From the NCBI GenBank assembly GCA_036639635.1, contig JAVWIF010000019.1, positions 1 through 29,985 on the forward strand: a stretch of 29,985 nucleotides of DNA. Reading direction: 5' to 3'. A model generated the notes under the pieces. It saw only the letters and a program-made list of their open reading frames with translations. It did no database searches and had not been told where the DNA came from. The stretch comes from JAVWIF01 sp036639635. Its GTDB lineage: Bacteria; Bacillota_I; Bacilli_A; Erysipelotrichales; Erysipelotrichaceae. Every line of letters begins with the position of its first letter. The stretch's first letter is position 1. Below are positions 16,809 through 24,897 of this stretch, one piece after another. The position numbers were made by a program, and so were the translations under genes.

Positions 16809-16822
16809 ATTTTGTTTCTCCC

Positions 16823-18265
16823 TTAAAAATTCACATAGATAAACGTATTAATACCCGATATAGAAATCAAACTATAAAACGCCAACATTACATAAGTGAT
16901 TGCTGTAGTAATTTTTGTATACTTCTCATAATGTAATTCTAACTCGCTAATTATATTCTTTTCAATCAATACATAACCAACGATACATAGGAAGAAAAAC
17001 ATGGTAATCATTGCTTTAATATGAGTAAAGCTAAGTAAACCAGTCATGGTTAACAACAAATCAAATTCTGGTAATACCAAAATATTTTCTAAGCTAGTTA
17101 TATTTCCAAAGTTACAAGAAAATAGGACTTTGTAGAATTGAAAAGCTTCTCCAATTGAGTTTGCCCTAAATAGAACCCATAGCAAATTTACACACCCAAA
17201 TGTTACAAGCCATTTTAGTGCTGGATGAAATGAATCCCATCGCTTTATCAAACGATTCGCACAGTTTAGTATTCCATGTAATAGACCCCATAAAATAAAG
17301 GTAAAACTTGCTCCATGCCAAAAACCACTCACTAAAAAAACAATCATTATATTTATATAAGTACGTATCTTTCCTTTTTTACTACCTCCCAGTGGGAAAT
17401 AGATGTAATTCGTTAAAAACCTTGTTAAAGACATATGCCATTTTTTCCAAAAAATTTGGATACTTTCGGCTTTATATGGACAATCAAAATTTAGAGGGAT
17501 CGATAAGTTGAAGAAACGACAAACTCCTGCTGCCATTTCAGAATACCCACTAAAATCAAAATATATTTGTAATGTATAGGCTAACATAACTAGAAAAGCT
17601 GTTGTACTATTTAATGTCTTTATATCAGAAAGTCCTGTAGATACAAAGATTGCTAACGTATCTGCCACAATTACTTTCTTAAACAAACCTTTACTAAAAC
17701 ATAATAGTCCCTTATAGATATTATCCCAATGAAGCTTTTTATTTATAGGATTATCAAACTGTTTTATTATTTCGTGATGCCTTACGATAGGTCCAGAGAT
17801 TATATAACCAAAGAAAACAATATGTAGCGCATAACTAATAAAGTTATAGCTTGTCTTTTCTTTGAAGGTATCTACTATATACGATATCTGTTGAAACGTA
17901 AAAAAGCTTACACCAAGAGGTGCAATTATTCTTGCTATTGAATAATCTAAATTGAAAAACAAATGCATACTATCAATAAAAAAATTAAAATATTTAAAGT
18001 ACAACAATAGCATTACATTGATCAAGATACCCACAACTAATATTTTTTTATTCTTATATACACGTTTTCCTAATACATAATTAACAAGTACGCTTAGGAT
18101 AATAACAAGTACATATTTCACATCAAACATCATATAAAAAAGCAATGATACAATAAGCAAATATACATTTGATAATGTGTTGTTTTTCATTCGTCCTATT
18201 AGGTAATAAAATATTACTACTATGGGTAGAAAAAATAAAACAAAGTTATATGAATTAAATAGCAT
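16823..18265 (-). CDS. MBOAT family O-acyltransferase (AlgI/PatA/DltB-like)
   Basis: A 480-residue polytopic membrane protein starting with the typical MLFNSYNFVLFFLP. The family signature WKKWHMSLTRF is at 273-283, and the catalytic His317 lies in SGFWHGASFTFILW. These enzymes pass an acyl group, commonly acetyl, across the membrane for O-acylation of polysaccharide, peptidoglycan or teichoic acid. The ATG at 18265 is chosen because GGAG lies 6 bases upstream; the open frame extends to a TTG at 18277 that would overlap this site. It forms a two-gene unit with the following SGNH protein. The acceptor polymer is unknown; the capsule-type genes at 22887-27377 are candidates. Confidence 0.9.
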   Translation of the reverse strand: MLFNSYNFVLFFLPIVVIFYYLIGRMKNNTLSNVYLLIVSLLFYMMFDVKYVLVIILSVLVNYVLGKRVYKNKKILVVGILINVMLLLYFKYFNFFIDSMHLFFNLDYSIARIIAPLGVSFFTFQQISYIVDTFKEKTSYNFISYALHIVFFGYIISGPIVRHHEIIKQFDNPINKKLHWDNIYKGLLCFSKGLFKKVIVADTLAIFVSTGLSDIKTLNSTTAFLVMLAYTLQIYFDFSGYSEMAAGVCRFFNLSIPLNFDCPYKAESIQIFWKKWHMSLTRFLTNYIYFPLGGSKKGKIRTYINIMIVFLVSGFWHGASFTFILWGLLHGILNCANRLIKRWDSFHPALKWLVTFGCVNLLWVLFRANSIGEAFQFYKVLFSCNFGNITSLENILVLPEFDLLLTMTGLLSFTHIKAMITMFFFLCIVGYVLIEKNIISELELHYEKYTKITTAITYVMLAFYSLISISGINTFIYVNF

Positions 18266-18289
18266 CCTATTCTCCAATCTCTTAATTAC

Positions 18290-18325
18290 AGTTCATATTT
18301 TGAACTACTCTATAAATTTTGTCAA
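18290..18325 (-). promoter_or_regulatory. Promoter of the MBOAT-SGNH unit with an overlapping palindrome
   Basis: On the minus strand a perfect TTGACA (18320-18325) is followed after 17 bases by CAAAAT (18297-18302). The palindrome AGTTCA-TATTT-TGAACT (18290-18306) covers the -10 box, a repressor-like position. Its TGAAC half-sites resemble those at the aepT and second-importer promoters, but it is a different, compact arrangement. Confidence 0.55.
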
Positions 18326-18367
18326 TATTTTGTCACATATTAACCAAGCTATATTTCATTTATTTCA

Positions 18368-18413
18368 AAAAAAGCTCCTATTCAACAATAATTCGTTAAA
18401 TATGAGCTTTTTT
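18368..18413 (-). terminator. Terminator after the second importer operon
   Basis: AAAAAAGCTC (18368-18377) pairs with GAGCTTTTTT (18404-18413), extended by a few inner pairs, around a large loop. It lies directly next to the stop codon of the winged-helix nucleotidyltransferase, and on the minus strand it ends in a run of seven T. The A-run on the other side would allow it to work in both directions. Confidence 0.75.
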
Positions 18414-18414
18414 G

Positions 18415-19323
18415 TTATACGTTATAAATAGGATCAATTTGTTTTAATTCATTAAATGTATCAATTTCAACAATATCTTCTATTTGAACAGGACGAACAT
18501 GTACTTGATAATTTGTCTTACATTCTGTTAAAGAAACTTCATCCCAGTACTTTTCTTTTCCACCTGGAGCATGATACACTTTATCAATATCCATTGATAG
18601 TTGTTTGGCATCTTCACTTGTCCAATAAGAAATACCGAACATGTGGTGAACATCTTTACCACCAACTTTTACCTTTGTGATAATTCCTTTTTTTGTTTCA
18701 AAACACCAGTCATCTGTCATATCTACCTTCATTCCTAAGTAATTAGAAACAAATTCATATTTACGAATAACTTCTGGATTATATAATACTAAATCAGATT
18801 CTAAGACATAGGCATTTTCTAATAAGTCTTTTGCTACATAGGCACTTGAAATATTGTTTGCTTCGTTATAAATTGGGTTTTCAACAAACTTAATCATTGG
18901 ATATTTCTTTAACAGAACATCAAATTGTTCTCCTAAGTATCCTCGTACAATGGTAATATCTTGGATACCTACAGCTAGTACTGCATCTAATAACGTTTCG
19001 ATAATACGTTTCCCATGGACTTGGATAAGCGGCTTTGGTGTATTTAAGGTAACAGGTACCATACGACTACCAAATCCAGCTGCCATAAAGACAGCTTTCT
19101 TTACACGATAAGGTTCTAACCATTCATATCCTTTTAAAGTAACATCATAATAGCTATTTCCCTTTGCACGAATCAGTTCTAATTCTGTTAATTCACTAAT
19201 TGTTTTATTAATAACACCTAAGGAAGCATCAATGGCTTTTGAGAGCATTCTTTGTGAATTCTTTTGATCTTGATGGCGTTCAATTCTAGATAATATTTCA
19301 AATTGTATTATAGTTAAGTTCAT
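18415..19323 (-). CDS. Winged-helix domain fused to a LicC/PntC-like nucleotidyltransferase
   Basis: A 302-residue two-domain protein. Residues 1 to about 72 look like a MarR-like winged helix (SLGVINKTISELTELELI, 34-51, recognition-helix region; wing to about 68). Residues 75-302 are a LicC-type nucleotidyltransferase with AAGFGSRM (81-88), TPKPL (95-99), NNISSAY (156-162) and metal-binding Asp177. The enzyme half should make a CMP-activated phosphocholine or 2-aminoethylphosphonate; no choline kinase is nearby, so AEP is favoured. AAGGAG is 7 bases before the ATG. It is the last gene of the second importer operon. The DNA-binding half suggests self-regulation or substrate-responsive control of uptake and synthesis genes (inference). 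Confidence 0.85.
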   Translation of the reverse strand: MNLTIIQFEILSRIERHQDQKNSQRMLSKAIDASLGVINKTISELTELELIRAKGNSYYDVTLKGYEWLEPYRVKKAVFMAAGFGSRMVPVTLNTPKPLIQVHGKRIIETLLDAVLAVGIQDITIVRGYLGEQFDVLLKKYPMIKFVENPIYNEANNISSAYVAKDLLENAYVLESDLVLYNPEVIRKYEFVSNYLGMKVDMTDDWCFETKKGIITKVKVGGKDVHHMFGISYWTSEDAKQLSMDIDKVYHAPGGKEKYWDEVSLTECKTNYQVHVRPVQIEDIVEIDTFNELKQIDPIYNV

Positions 19324-19338
19324 AAGTGTCTCCTTTTA

Positions 19339-20922
19339 TTAGATATCTTCTTTTTGAACATATCGTTTCATTGCATAAATTAAAAGCTTTAAAATTCCAT
19401 TTACAAATAAGATAATAATAGATATAAAAGCTGTCGCTTCAATTAAAGATTGAGAATCAAATTGAGGAATCATTAATGCTAGTGGCATATTTCTGAAGTT
19501 TGCTAAGAAAGAAACTGCTGAAATAGTTACCATACAGTTTACAAACAAGTAAGAGAATATTTCTATCATCGTTTCTTTTGTACAAGGAATATAGACATCA
19601 AATAGCATTCTCATCTTACTAATTCCCATTACCGTTGATATATCTTCTAAATTCTCATTAAACTTACTTAAAGAGTTATAAGCAACTAAATAAGGAGATG
19701 CAAAGAAGTGAATGGTGTTTACTAAAACTAAGATGATTAAGGTTCCATAAATGAAACTACCTTTAAAGAATAATACGTAACACAATCCTAATACGACTCC
19801 TGGTATTGCTAAAGAAACCATCGCAATTAAATGAATTGCTAAATTGCTAAACGTACGTTTTGATCGTGATGTGATATACGCCGTAAAGTAAATCGTACAT
19901 AAACCTACAATAGAGGTAACTAAAGCAATTGCTAAAGAGTTTTCTAAATACATGCCTACACCTAAATGAAATGCTTCTTGAATATTTACTAAAGAGAAAC
20001 TCATATCAATTGGATATTGTTTTACAACGGATAAGAAAGCAAAAGCAAATATAGGTAAAGAAACTAAAACAACTGTTATTCCACATAAAATATAACTAGC
20101 AATGTCTCTTTTTTTATTCTTTAAGATAAGGAATGCTTTGGTTACTGTACTACTATTTCCTGATTCTTCATTCTTAAAATCTAAGATGAAAGCTATGAAG
20201 GCTGGAATTAGTAATATCATACCGATAATAGCCCCTTTAGAGAAGTCTAAGAGTCCAATAACCTCTCGGTACATATAAACTGGAAGTGTCATGATTTTAC
20301 CGCCTACAACCAAAGGAACCCCATAATCTGTAAAGATCATGGTAAAGACTGCAAAGACTACAGATATTAAAGCACCTTTCATATTAGGTAACGTAATTGT
20401 TAAAAATTGTTGTGCTTTACTTAAGCCTAATACTTGTGCTGCTTCATAGGTTGTATAATCTTCATATTTAAAGATATCCGTTAGCATTAAAAAAGCAACT
20501 GGAAAAGAATATAAAATTGAACCAATAATAATACCAGGATATCCATACAATCCAATATTAACACCTAGAAAATTTGTTAATAGTCCATTATCTCCAAATA
20601 ACAATACCAACCCCATACCATGTGAAATAGAAGGAATTAACATTGGCAATGTAAACAACAAGGAGAATACACCTTTATAACGAATATTGGAACGATTGAC
20701 ACACCATGCAAGAGCAAACGCTAATGATACAGATATCAACATAGCAATTGTCGTTGTTATCAATGAGTTTGTTATCATTGGTAAGAATTGGGGTGATGAT
20801 AAAATTGTCTGAATATCAGAACCTTTAATATTTAGGATTAATGTAATTAAAGGAAAAATAACACTTACACAAAGGAAGGCTACTACCAATAATTTTAATC
20901 CATTAAATCCTCTATTTCTCAT
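19339..20922 (-). CDS. Second ABC importer permease with two fused transmembrane domains
   Basis: A 527-residue, very hydrophobic protein with two transport domains. The EAA loops are EAAQVLGLSK (160-169) and the more divergent LEDISTVMGISK (425-436). It belongs to the double permease class found in iron(III), putative AEP (PhnUV-like) and sugar-phosphate importers. It overlaps the ATPase gene by 11 bases and has AGGAAG before its ATG. It is followed 15 bases later by the winged-helix nucleotidyltransferase, so uptake and nucleotide activation are made together. This genetic coupling is the best clue that the substrate is a phosphonate or phosphocholine-like headgroup. Confidence 0.9.
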   Translation of the reverse strand: MRNRGFNGLKLLVVAFLCVSVIFPLITLILNIKGSDIQTILSSPQFLPMITNSLITTTIAMLISVSLAFALAWCVNRSNIRYKGVFSLLFTLPMLIPSISHGMGLVLLFGDNGLLTNFLGVNIGLYGYPGIIIGSILYSFPVAFLMLTDIFKYEDYTTYEAAQVLGLSKAQQFLTITLPNMKGALISVVFAVFTMIFTDYGVPLVVGGKIMTLPVYMYREVIGLLDFSKGAIIGMILLIPAFIAFILDFKNEESGNSSTVTKAFLILKNKKRDIASYILCGITVVLVSLPIFAFAFLSVVKQYPIDMSFSLVNIQEAFHLGVGMYLENSLAIALVTSIVGLCTIYFTAYITSRSKRTFSNLAIHLIAMVSLAIPGVVLGLCYVLFFKGSFIYGTLIILVLVNTIHFFASPYLVAYNSLSKFNENLEDISTVMGISKMRMLFDVYIPCTKETMIEIFSYLFVNCMVTISAVSFLANFRNMPLALMIPQFDSQSLIEATAFISIIILFVNGILKLLIYAMKRYVQKEDI

Positions 20923-21700
20923 AGCTTGTTCTTCCTGTACATTTTAATAAGGATTCAAACTTTTGATCAAGATGTGCTTTTACAAAGTCTGTTATGTATT
21001 GATTTGCTGGATGATCATATATGTTTTTTGGAGTATCTAATTGTTCGATGTTTCCATCACTCATTACCATAATTCGATCAGACAAGTAGAATGCTTCTTC
21101 TTGTTCATGGGTAATAAAGATCATAGTAGAATTAAATTTCTTTTGTATTTCTTTTAATTCTTTTTTCATAATTTCACGATTTGTTACATCTAGTGCTGAA
21201 ATGGGTTCATCTAACAAGATAACTTTAGGATTCAGTGCAAGTGTTCTTGCGATTGCTACACGCTGTTGTTGCCCTCCTGATAGTTGTCTTGGTTTCTTAT
21301 CTAGTTGATCACTCATTCCAATTAAATCAAGTGTATGTTTTGCTATCTCTGTACTATTTGCCTTTAATTCTTTATTTAGTTTTAAAGCATATTCTACATT
21401 TTCTAATACACTCATGTTAGGAAACAATGCATAGTTCTGAAATATAATTCCCATGCCACGTTCATTTGGTTTAAGTTTTGAAATATCTTTACCATCCAAT
21501 AAGATTTCTCCATCACTTTGTGTTTCTAATCCTATCAGAATACGTAATAGGGTTGTCTTTCCACAACCACTTGGTCCTAAAACACTTAAAAATTCTCCAT
21601 CTTTTACATCAAATGATATATGATTTAATACATCTTTCCCATCAAAGTTCTTATATAGTTTTCTTACTGATAATTTAATATCTTTTTCTAATATTTCCAT
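20912..21700 (-). CDS. Second ABC importer ATPase
   Basis: A 262-residue ABC ATPase with Walker A GPSGCGKTT (42-50), signature LSGGQQQR (140-147), Walker B ILLDE (161-165) and the THE switch. Unlike the first importer's ATPase it ends soon after the core, with no full TOBE domain, so the usual C-terminal regulatory domain is missing. The gene overlaps the binding-protein gene by 13 bases and the permease gene by 11, a tightly coupled operon. The ribosome binding site AGAGG lies about 11 bases before the ATG. Confidence 0.92.
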   Translation of the reverse strand: MEILEKDIKLSVRKLYKNFDGKDVLNHISFDVKDGEFLSVLGPSGCGKTTLLRILIGLETQSDGEILLDGKDISKLKPNERGMGIIFQNYALFPNMSVLENVEYALKLNKELKANSTEIAKHTLDLIGMSDQLDKKPRQLSGGQQQRVAIARTLALNPKVILLDEPISALDVTNREIMKKELKEIQKKFNSTMIFITHEQEEAFYLSDRIMVMSDGNIEQLDTPKNIYDHPANQYITDFVKAHLDQKFESLLKCTGRTSYEK

Positions 21701-22668
21701 AAGCTTAACAACCTCTCTTTTTCATTAATATCCGATATCCCTTTCATATCCGCATAGTGAATATTGGTAGGATAGTTCTTTATGTTATTTTTTTGTGTCA
21801 CAAGTACTTGTTCTGGTGAGAAGTTTTCTTTATCGTATACAAAGAAGTCATTAATAATAAATTCAAATACTTCTTTTATCTTCTTATCTTTTTCTCTACC
21901 TTTCAGTAGTGCTGTTCCTGTTAATGAGAATGGAGATCCTTCTGGTGGATAGATTACTTTAAATGGAGAACCATTGTTAATTTCCCCCATTGCTTGGAAA
22001 GTTAATCCTAAACCAATTGCTACTTCTCCTTGAATCAATAGTTTCACAGGTCCTGAACCTGATTCTGTAAATGATTTGATATTATTCTCTAACTTATCAA
22101 TATATGCCAAAGCCTTCTCGTCACCCATCTCATTTACTAAACTCTTATAAAAGAAATACCCAGTTCCACTCGTTTTAGGATCTGGCATAGATATCAAGCC
22201 TTTATATATAGGGTTCAATAAGTCTTCATATGTTTTAGGTTCTGGTAAATTATGTTTCTTAATTACCTCTGTGTTAATAATAAAGGTACCTGCTTGACGT
22301 TCCCAAGTAACATATTTATTATCATGTGTAGCCATTTTTAAATCTGGTAAATACGGTTGTTCTTGTATTCCGTTTAAATCAGCTAAACTATCTTTTACTT
22401 TTTCTAAGTAAGATGTTTCTAATCCAACAATGATGTCCGCATCACTGCCTTCTTTTTCTACTTTTATTTTAGCTGCTGCTTTAGCGGTTGATACATACAT
22501 TACCATAATATTTTCATCTGGAAATTTTTTATTTAGTTGCTTTTGTAATTCTTCACCACGAAACTGTTCTAAACTTGAATATATAATAATACTTCCATGC
22601 TCTGTTTTTGTTACATTATAAACGAGCAAAGAAGCGATTGCGATTAAAGCTATAAATATTTTTTTCAT
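21688..22668 (-). CDS. Substrate-binding protein of the second importer (AfuA/PhnS-like), no lipobox
   Basis: A 326-residue extracytoplasmic binding protein. The ATG at 22668 has GAGGTG 5 bases upstream and gives a proper signal sequence (MKKIFIALIAIASLL); an open extension farther upstream would run into the promoter. No Cys follows the hydrophobic stretch, so it is not a standard lipoprotein and may stay attached by an uncleaved helix. The mature part (IIIYSSLEQF at the start, then the MPDPKTSGTG and IYPPEGSPFSLTGTA segments) fits the Fe(III)/AEP/sugar-phosphate binding cluster. It is the first gene of the importer-nucleotidyltransferase operon, which shares promoter motifs with the AEP operon. 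The ligand is probably AEP or a similar headgroup; unproven. Confidence 0.85.
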   Translation of the reverse strand: MKKIFIALIAIASLLVYNVTKTEHGSIIIYSSLEQFRGEELQKQLNKKFPDENIMVMYVSTAKAAAKIKVEKEGSDADIIVGLETSYLEKVKDSLADLNGIQEQPYLPDLKMATHDNKYVTWERQAGTFIINTEVIKKHNLPEPKTYEDLLNPIYKGLISMPDPKTSGTGYFFYKSLVNEMGDEKALAYIDKLENNIKSFTESGSGPVKLLIQGEVAIGLGLTFQAMGEINNGSPFKVIYPPEGSPFSLTGTALLKGREKDKKIKEVFEFIINDFFVYDKENFSPEQVLVTQKNNIKNYPTNIHYADMKGISDINEKERLLSLWKY

Positions 22669-22691
22669 AATACACCTCAGTTTCCTATTTG

Positions 22692-22719
22692 ATTTTACCA
22701 TATAATGAACGTTTTGCAA
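22692..22719 (-). promoter_or_regulatory. Promoter of the second importer operon with an operator in its spacer
   Basis: On the minus strand TTGCAA (22714-22719) and TAAAAT (22692-22697) are 16 bases apart. The spacer contains AACGTTCATT (22704-22713), the core that is repeated at 22766-22775 in the opposite orientation and at 10366-10375. A protein bound there would block RNA polymerase. TTGCAA is also the -35 of the aepT promoter. Confidence 0.7.
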
Positions 22720-22777
22720 TAAAAAAAACGTAAATTTAGTTAATTTAAGTATAAAATAACTAAATAACGTTCATTTT
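22704..22777. promoter_or_regulatory. Inverted operator pair and nested palindrome upstream of the second importer
   Basis: AATGAACGTT (22704-22713) and AACGTTCATTTT (22766-22777) face each other 52 bases apart. Between them lie TTTAGTTA (22735-22742) and TAACTAAA (22757-22764), a perfect 8-bp inverted repeat enclosing AGTATAAA (22748-22755). The layout is suited to looping or cooperative binding. The rest of this 218-base gap, towards the glycosyltransferase, shows only a small ATGATT/AATCAT hairpin and no clear terminator. Confidence 0.55.
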
Positions 22778-22886
22778 TTTGTATTTATAGCTAACTAATA
22801 GTGATTTTAACAAAACAAATTAGAATTCAATTCCCGTTTATCTATGATTTCTAATCATTCTGTTTTTAGCAAATCTGTTTATTCCT

Positions 22887-24020
22887 CTATTTGTTTGTCA
22901 ATACGCTATAAATTTCAGTAAATTTTCTGTTAAATACTTCAACTGAAAAACAATCAGCAAATACTTTATTTACATTTTTATTCATTGCCTCATACTCTTT
23001 GGATGAAAGATTTGCAATTTTATAAGTATTTTCATCTATTGAGTTGCTAGAAATATTAAATCCGATTTTCTGAGTTTCAACGATATTCCACGTATCTCCT
23101 TTTATATTATTTAACAGCGGAAGTCCTGCTTCAAAATAATCAATAGATTTCATTGTTAAGCCTACTTTTACACTGTCAACCATCATATTAATCCCAAAAT
23201 GGCATCTCCCTAATACTTCGTTTTTTTCTTTACCGTATAGAGGACCATGGTCAATGATAGCAATACCTAAATTTTCAATCTCATTAATAAAATAATCCTT
23301 TGATTCTCCCTTACCTATAATTTCTAAAATAACGGGTTTTATTTTATTTAAAGAAAACAAAGTTTTCTTTATTAAATCAATATTAATTATATTATTAATT
23401 GATCCCAAATAACATACATGAATAGCATCTAATGAGTTATTACTATGTTCATTTTTATGATCACTTTGTTTAGTTAAATATAAAGTCATACTATTTACAT
23501 CTTTAATAATTTCTTTTAAGTAATCTTGATACAAATCACATTCAGTAATTATATAATCTGCTGAATTCAACGAATTGTTTCTAAGAGACCTCCAGTAGTT
23601 GAAAATAGGAAATGCTATTTTCTCTATTCTTTTATTTGTAAAAGACTCTGGCCATAAATCGTATATATCAAAAATCAATTTTACATTGGATTTTTCTTTA
23701 TATTTCTTTAAAAACCGGCATATGAAATTTGGAGGAATAATTGCATAGATTAAATCGGGTTCTTCGCTCAACATTCTTTTATACATTTTTTTTGCAAATA
23801 TATAATGGGAAACTATTCTAGCAATCGACATATTTTTATAATATGGTTTCACATGAATGTATTCTATGCCTTCCATTTCATTTTGGATTTTGGTCTTATT
23901 AATATGATCAAAGTCAGAAAAAAGAACTGTTACCTCATCACCTTTTTCTCCAAAGGCTTCTTTAACAAATTTTATTCTTTGTTCATAATATCCAAAACAG
24001 CTAATTAAGACTACTTTCAC
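22887..24020 (-). CDS. Glycosyltransferase family 4-like protein
   Basis: A 377-residue GT-B-type glycosyltransferase, cytoplasmic or membrane-associated. The N-terminal half contains IFDIYDLWPESF (116-127), a signature of capsule/O-antigen GT4 enzymes such as WbuB-like proteins. The C-terminal half has the donor-binding KSIDYFEAGLP (291-301) with Glu297. It would add a sugar to an undecaprenyl-linked acceptor; donor and acceptor are unknown. The start codon is GTG, supported by GAGGTG 5 bases upstream, which overlaps the end of the preceding gene. It is the fourth gene of a polysaccharide-start operon. It looks more AT-rich than its neighbours, as is common for exchanged surface-glycan genes. 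Confidence 0.85.
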   Translation of the reverse strand: MKVVLISCFGYYEQRIKFVKEAFGEKGDEVTVLFSDFDHINKTKIQNEMEGIEYIHVKPYYKNMSIARIVSHYIFAKKMYKRMLSEEPDLIYAIIPPNFICRFLKKYKEKSNVKLIFDIYDLWPESFTNKRIEKIAFPIFNYWRSLRNNSLNSADYIITECDLYQDYLKEIIKDVNSMTLYLTKQSDHKNEHSNNSLDAIHVCYLGSINNIINIDLIKKTLFSLNKIKPVILEIIGKGESKDYFINEIENLGIAIIDHGPLYGKEKNEVLGRCHFGINMMVDSVKVGLTMKSIDYFEAGLPLLNNIKGDTWNIVETQKIGFNISSNSIDENTYKIANLSSKEYEAMNKNVNKVFADCFSVEVFNRKFTEIYSVLTNK

Positions 24021-24024
24021 AAGG

Positions 24025-24897
24025 TCACCTCTTTACTTGTTTTTCTTCACTTTCTCTCAATGATTGATTGAAATCTGTACAACAGTATGGCTCTACGTAA
24101 ACAGAACAGTTCTTATCAATCGTTAAACTACCAAACACTTTATTAATAACGACTTTCTTTTGTAATACTTTAATAAATGGATTAAATACTTTTGTGAACA
24201 TCATTGCATGATCATTGATTTGAGCTATCTTTTTAACTAAATCAGATGTACATACATACTCATCATTCTGAGGCAAGAAAACCCCATCATCTTCATTCTT
24301 AATCGTTAGTGAAATAAAACTACATAGATTCTTGATATACAACATACTGCGTTGATTATGAAAATTGGGAAAGATAAATGACTTTTTAGCAAATTTCGCA
24401 AGTCTAGGATAATTGCCTTTTGAATGAGGTCCATAAATCATAGGTGGTCGTAATATTACTACTTTGAATGTATTGTCTTTTAATAGTTCTAAGCCTTTTT
24501 CTGCTTGTACCTTACTATCACCATAGAAATTATCTGGATGCATTGGAGTATCCCAATTAATTATGCGATCTTCTCCAACATTACCGCTTCCATATACAAT
24601 AATACTACTCATAAAAACGAATTGTTTCACACCATCATGCTTGGCTTTTTTAGCAGTGGCGATTGCTAAATCAGTATTTACTTTATAATACATTTCACGC
24701 ATGCTTTCGTCAGGTGTCGCATGTGCAAGTCCTGCTACATGGAAAATTGTGTCATATGTAGAAAAATCAACATCACGCCAAGTGCCATCTACCATATCAA
24801 TTTCATCAATTATCATATCTAATTGATTCTCTTTTACATAATTAATAAAACTAGTGCCTATATAACTGTTTTTCCCACATACTAATACTTTTTTCAT
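24025..24897 (-). CDS. NAD(P)-dependent sugar epimerase/reductase (extended SDR)
   Basis: A 290-residue short-chain dehydrogenase/reductase of the sugar-nucleotide type. The N-terminal cofactor motif is a degenerate GKNSYIG (8-14), followed by FHVAGLAHA (52-60), MSS (96-98) and the catalytic pair Tyr125 and Lys129 (YGDSK). Relatives reduce or epimerise 4-keto-6-deoxy sugars. Because it lies between a PglF-like dehydratase with its phosphoglycosyl transferase and a GT4, a 4-keto reductase giving QuiNAc or FucNAc is a good guess; 4-epimerase is the alternative. Its ATG comes right at the end of the phosphoglycosyl transferase gene, with AGGAAGGAAAG upstream. Confidence 0.85.
   Translation of the reverse strand: MKKVLVCGKNSYIGTSFINYVKENQLDMIIDEIDMVDGTWRDVDFSTYDTIFHVAGLAHATPDESMREMYYKVNTDLAIATAKKAKHDGVKQFVFMSSIIVYGSGNVGEDRIINWDTPMHPDNFYGDSKVQAEKGLELLKDNTFKVVILRPPMIYGPHSKGNYPRLAKFAKKSFIFPNFHNQRSMLYIKNLCSFISLTIKNEDDGVFLPQNDEYVCTSDLVKKIAQINDHAMMFTKVFNPFIKVLQKKVVINKVFGSLTIDKNCSVYVEPYCCTDFNQSLRESEEKQVKR

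Noticed and set aside
15795..18265. dltB/dltD D-alanylation genes
   Set aside because: dltA and dltC are missing, and the MBOAT start and motifs fit the AlgI/PatA branch at least as well.
18266..18277. TTG start of the MBOAT protein
   Set aside because: It would overlap the ribosome binding site of the ATG at 18265, which matches the family's usual N-terminus.
22669..22719. N-terminal extension of the second binding protein
   Set aside because: It covers the promoter and puts 17 charged or polar residues before a clear signal sequence that has its own ribosome binding site.
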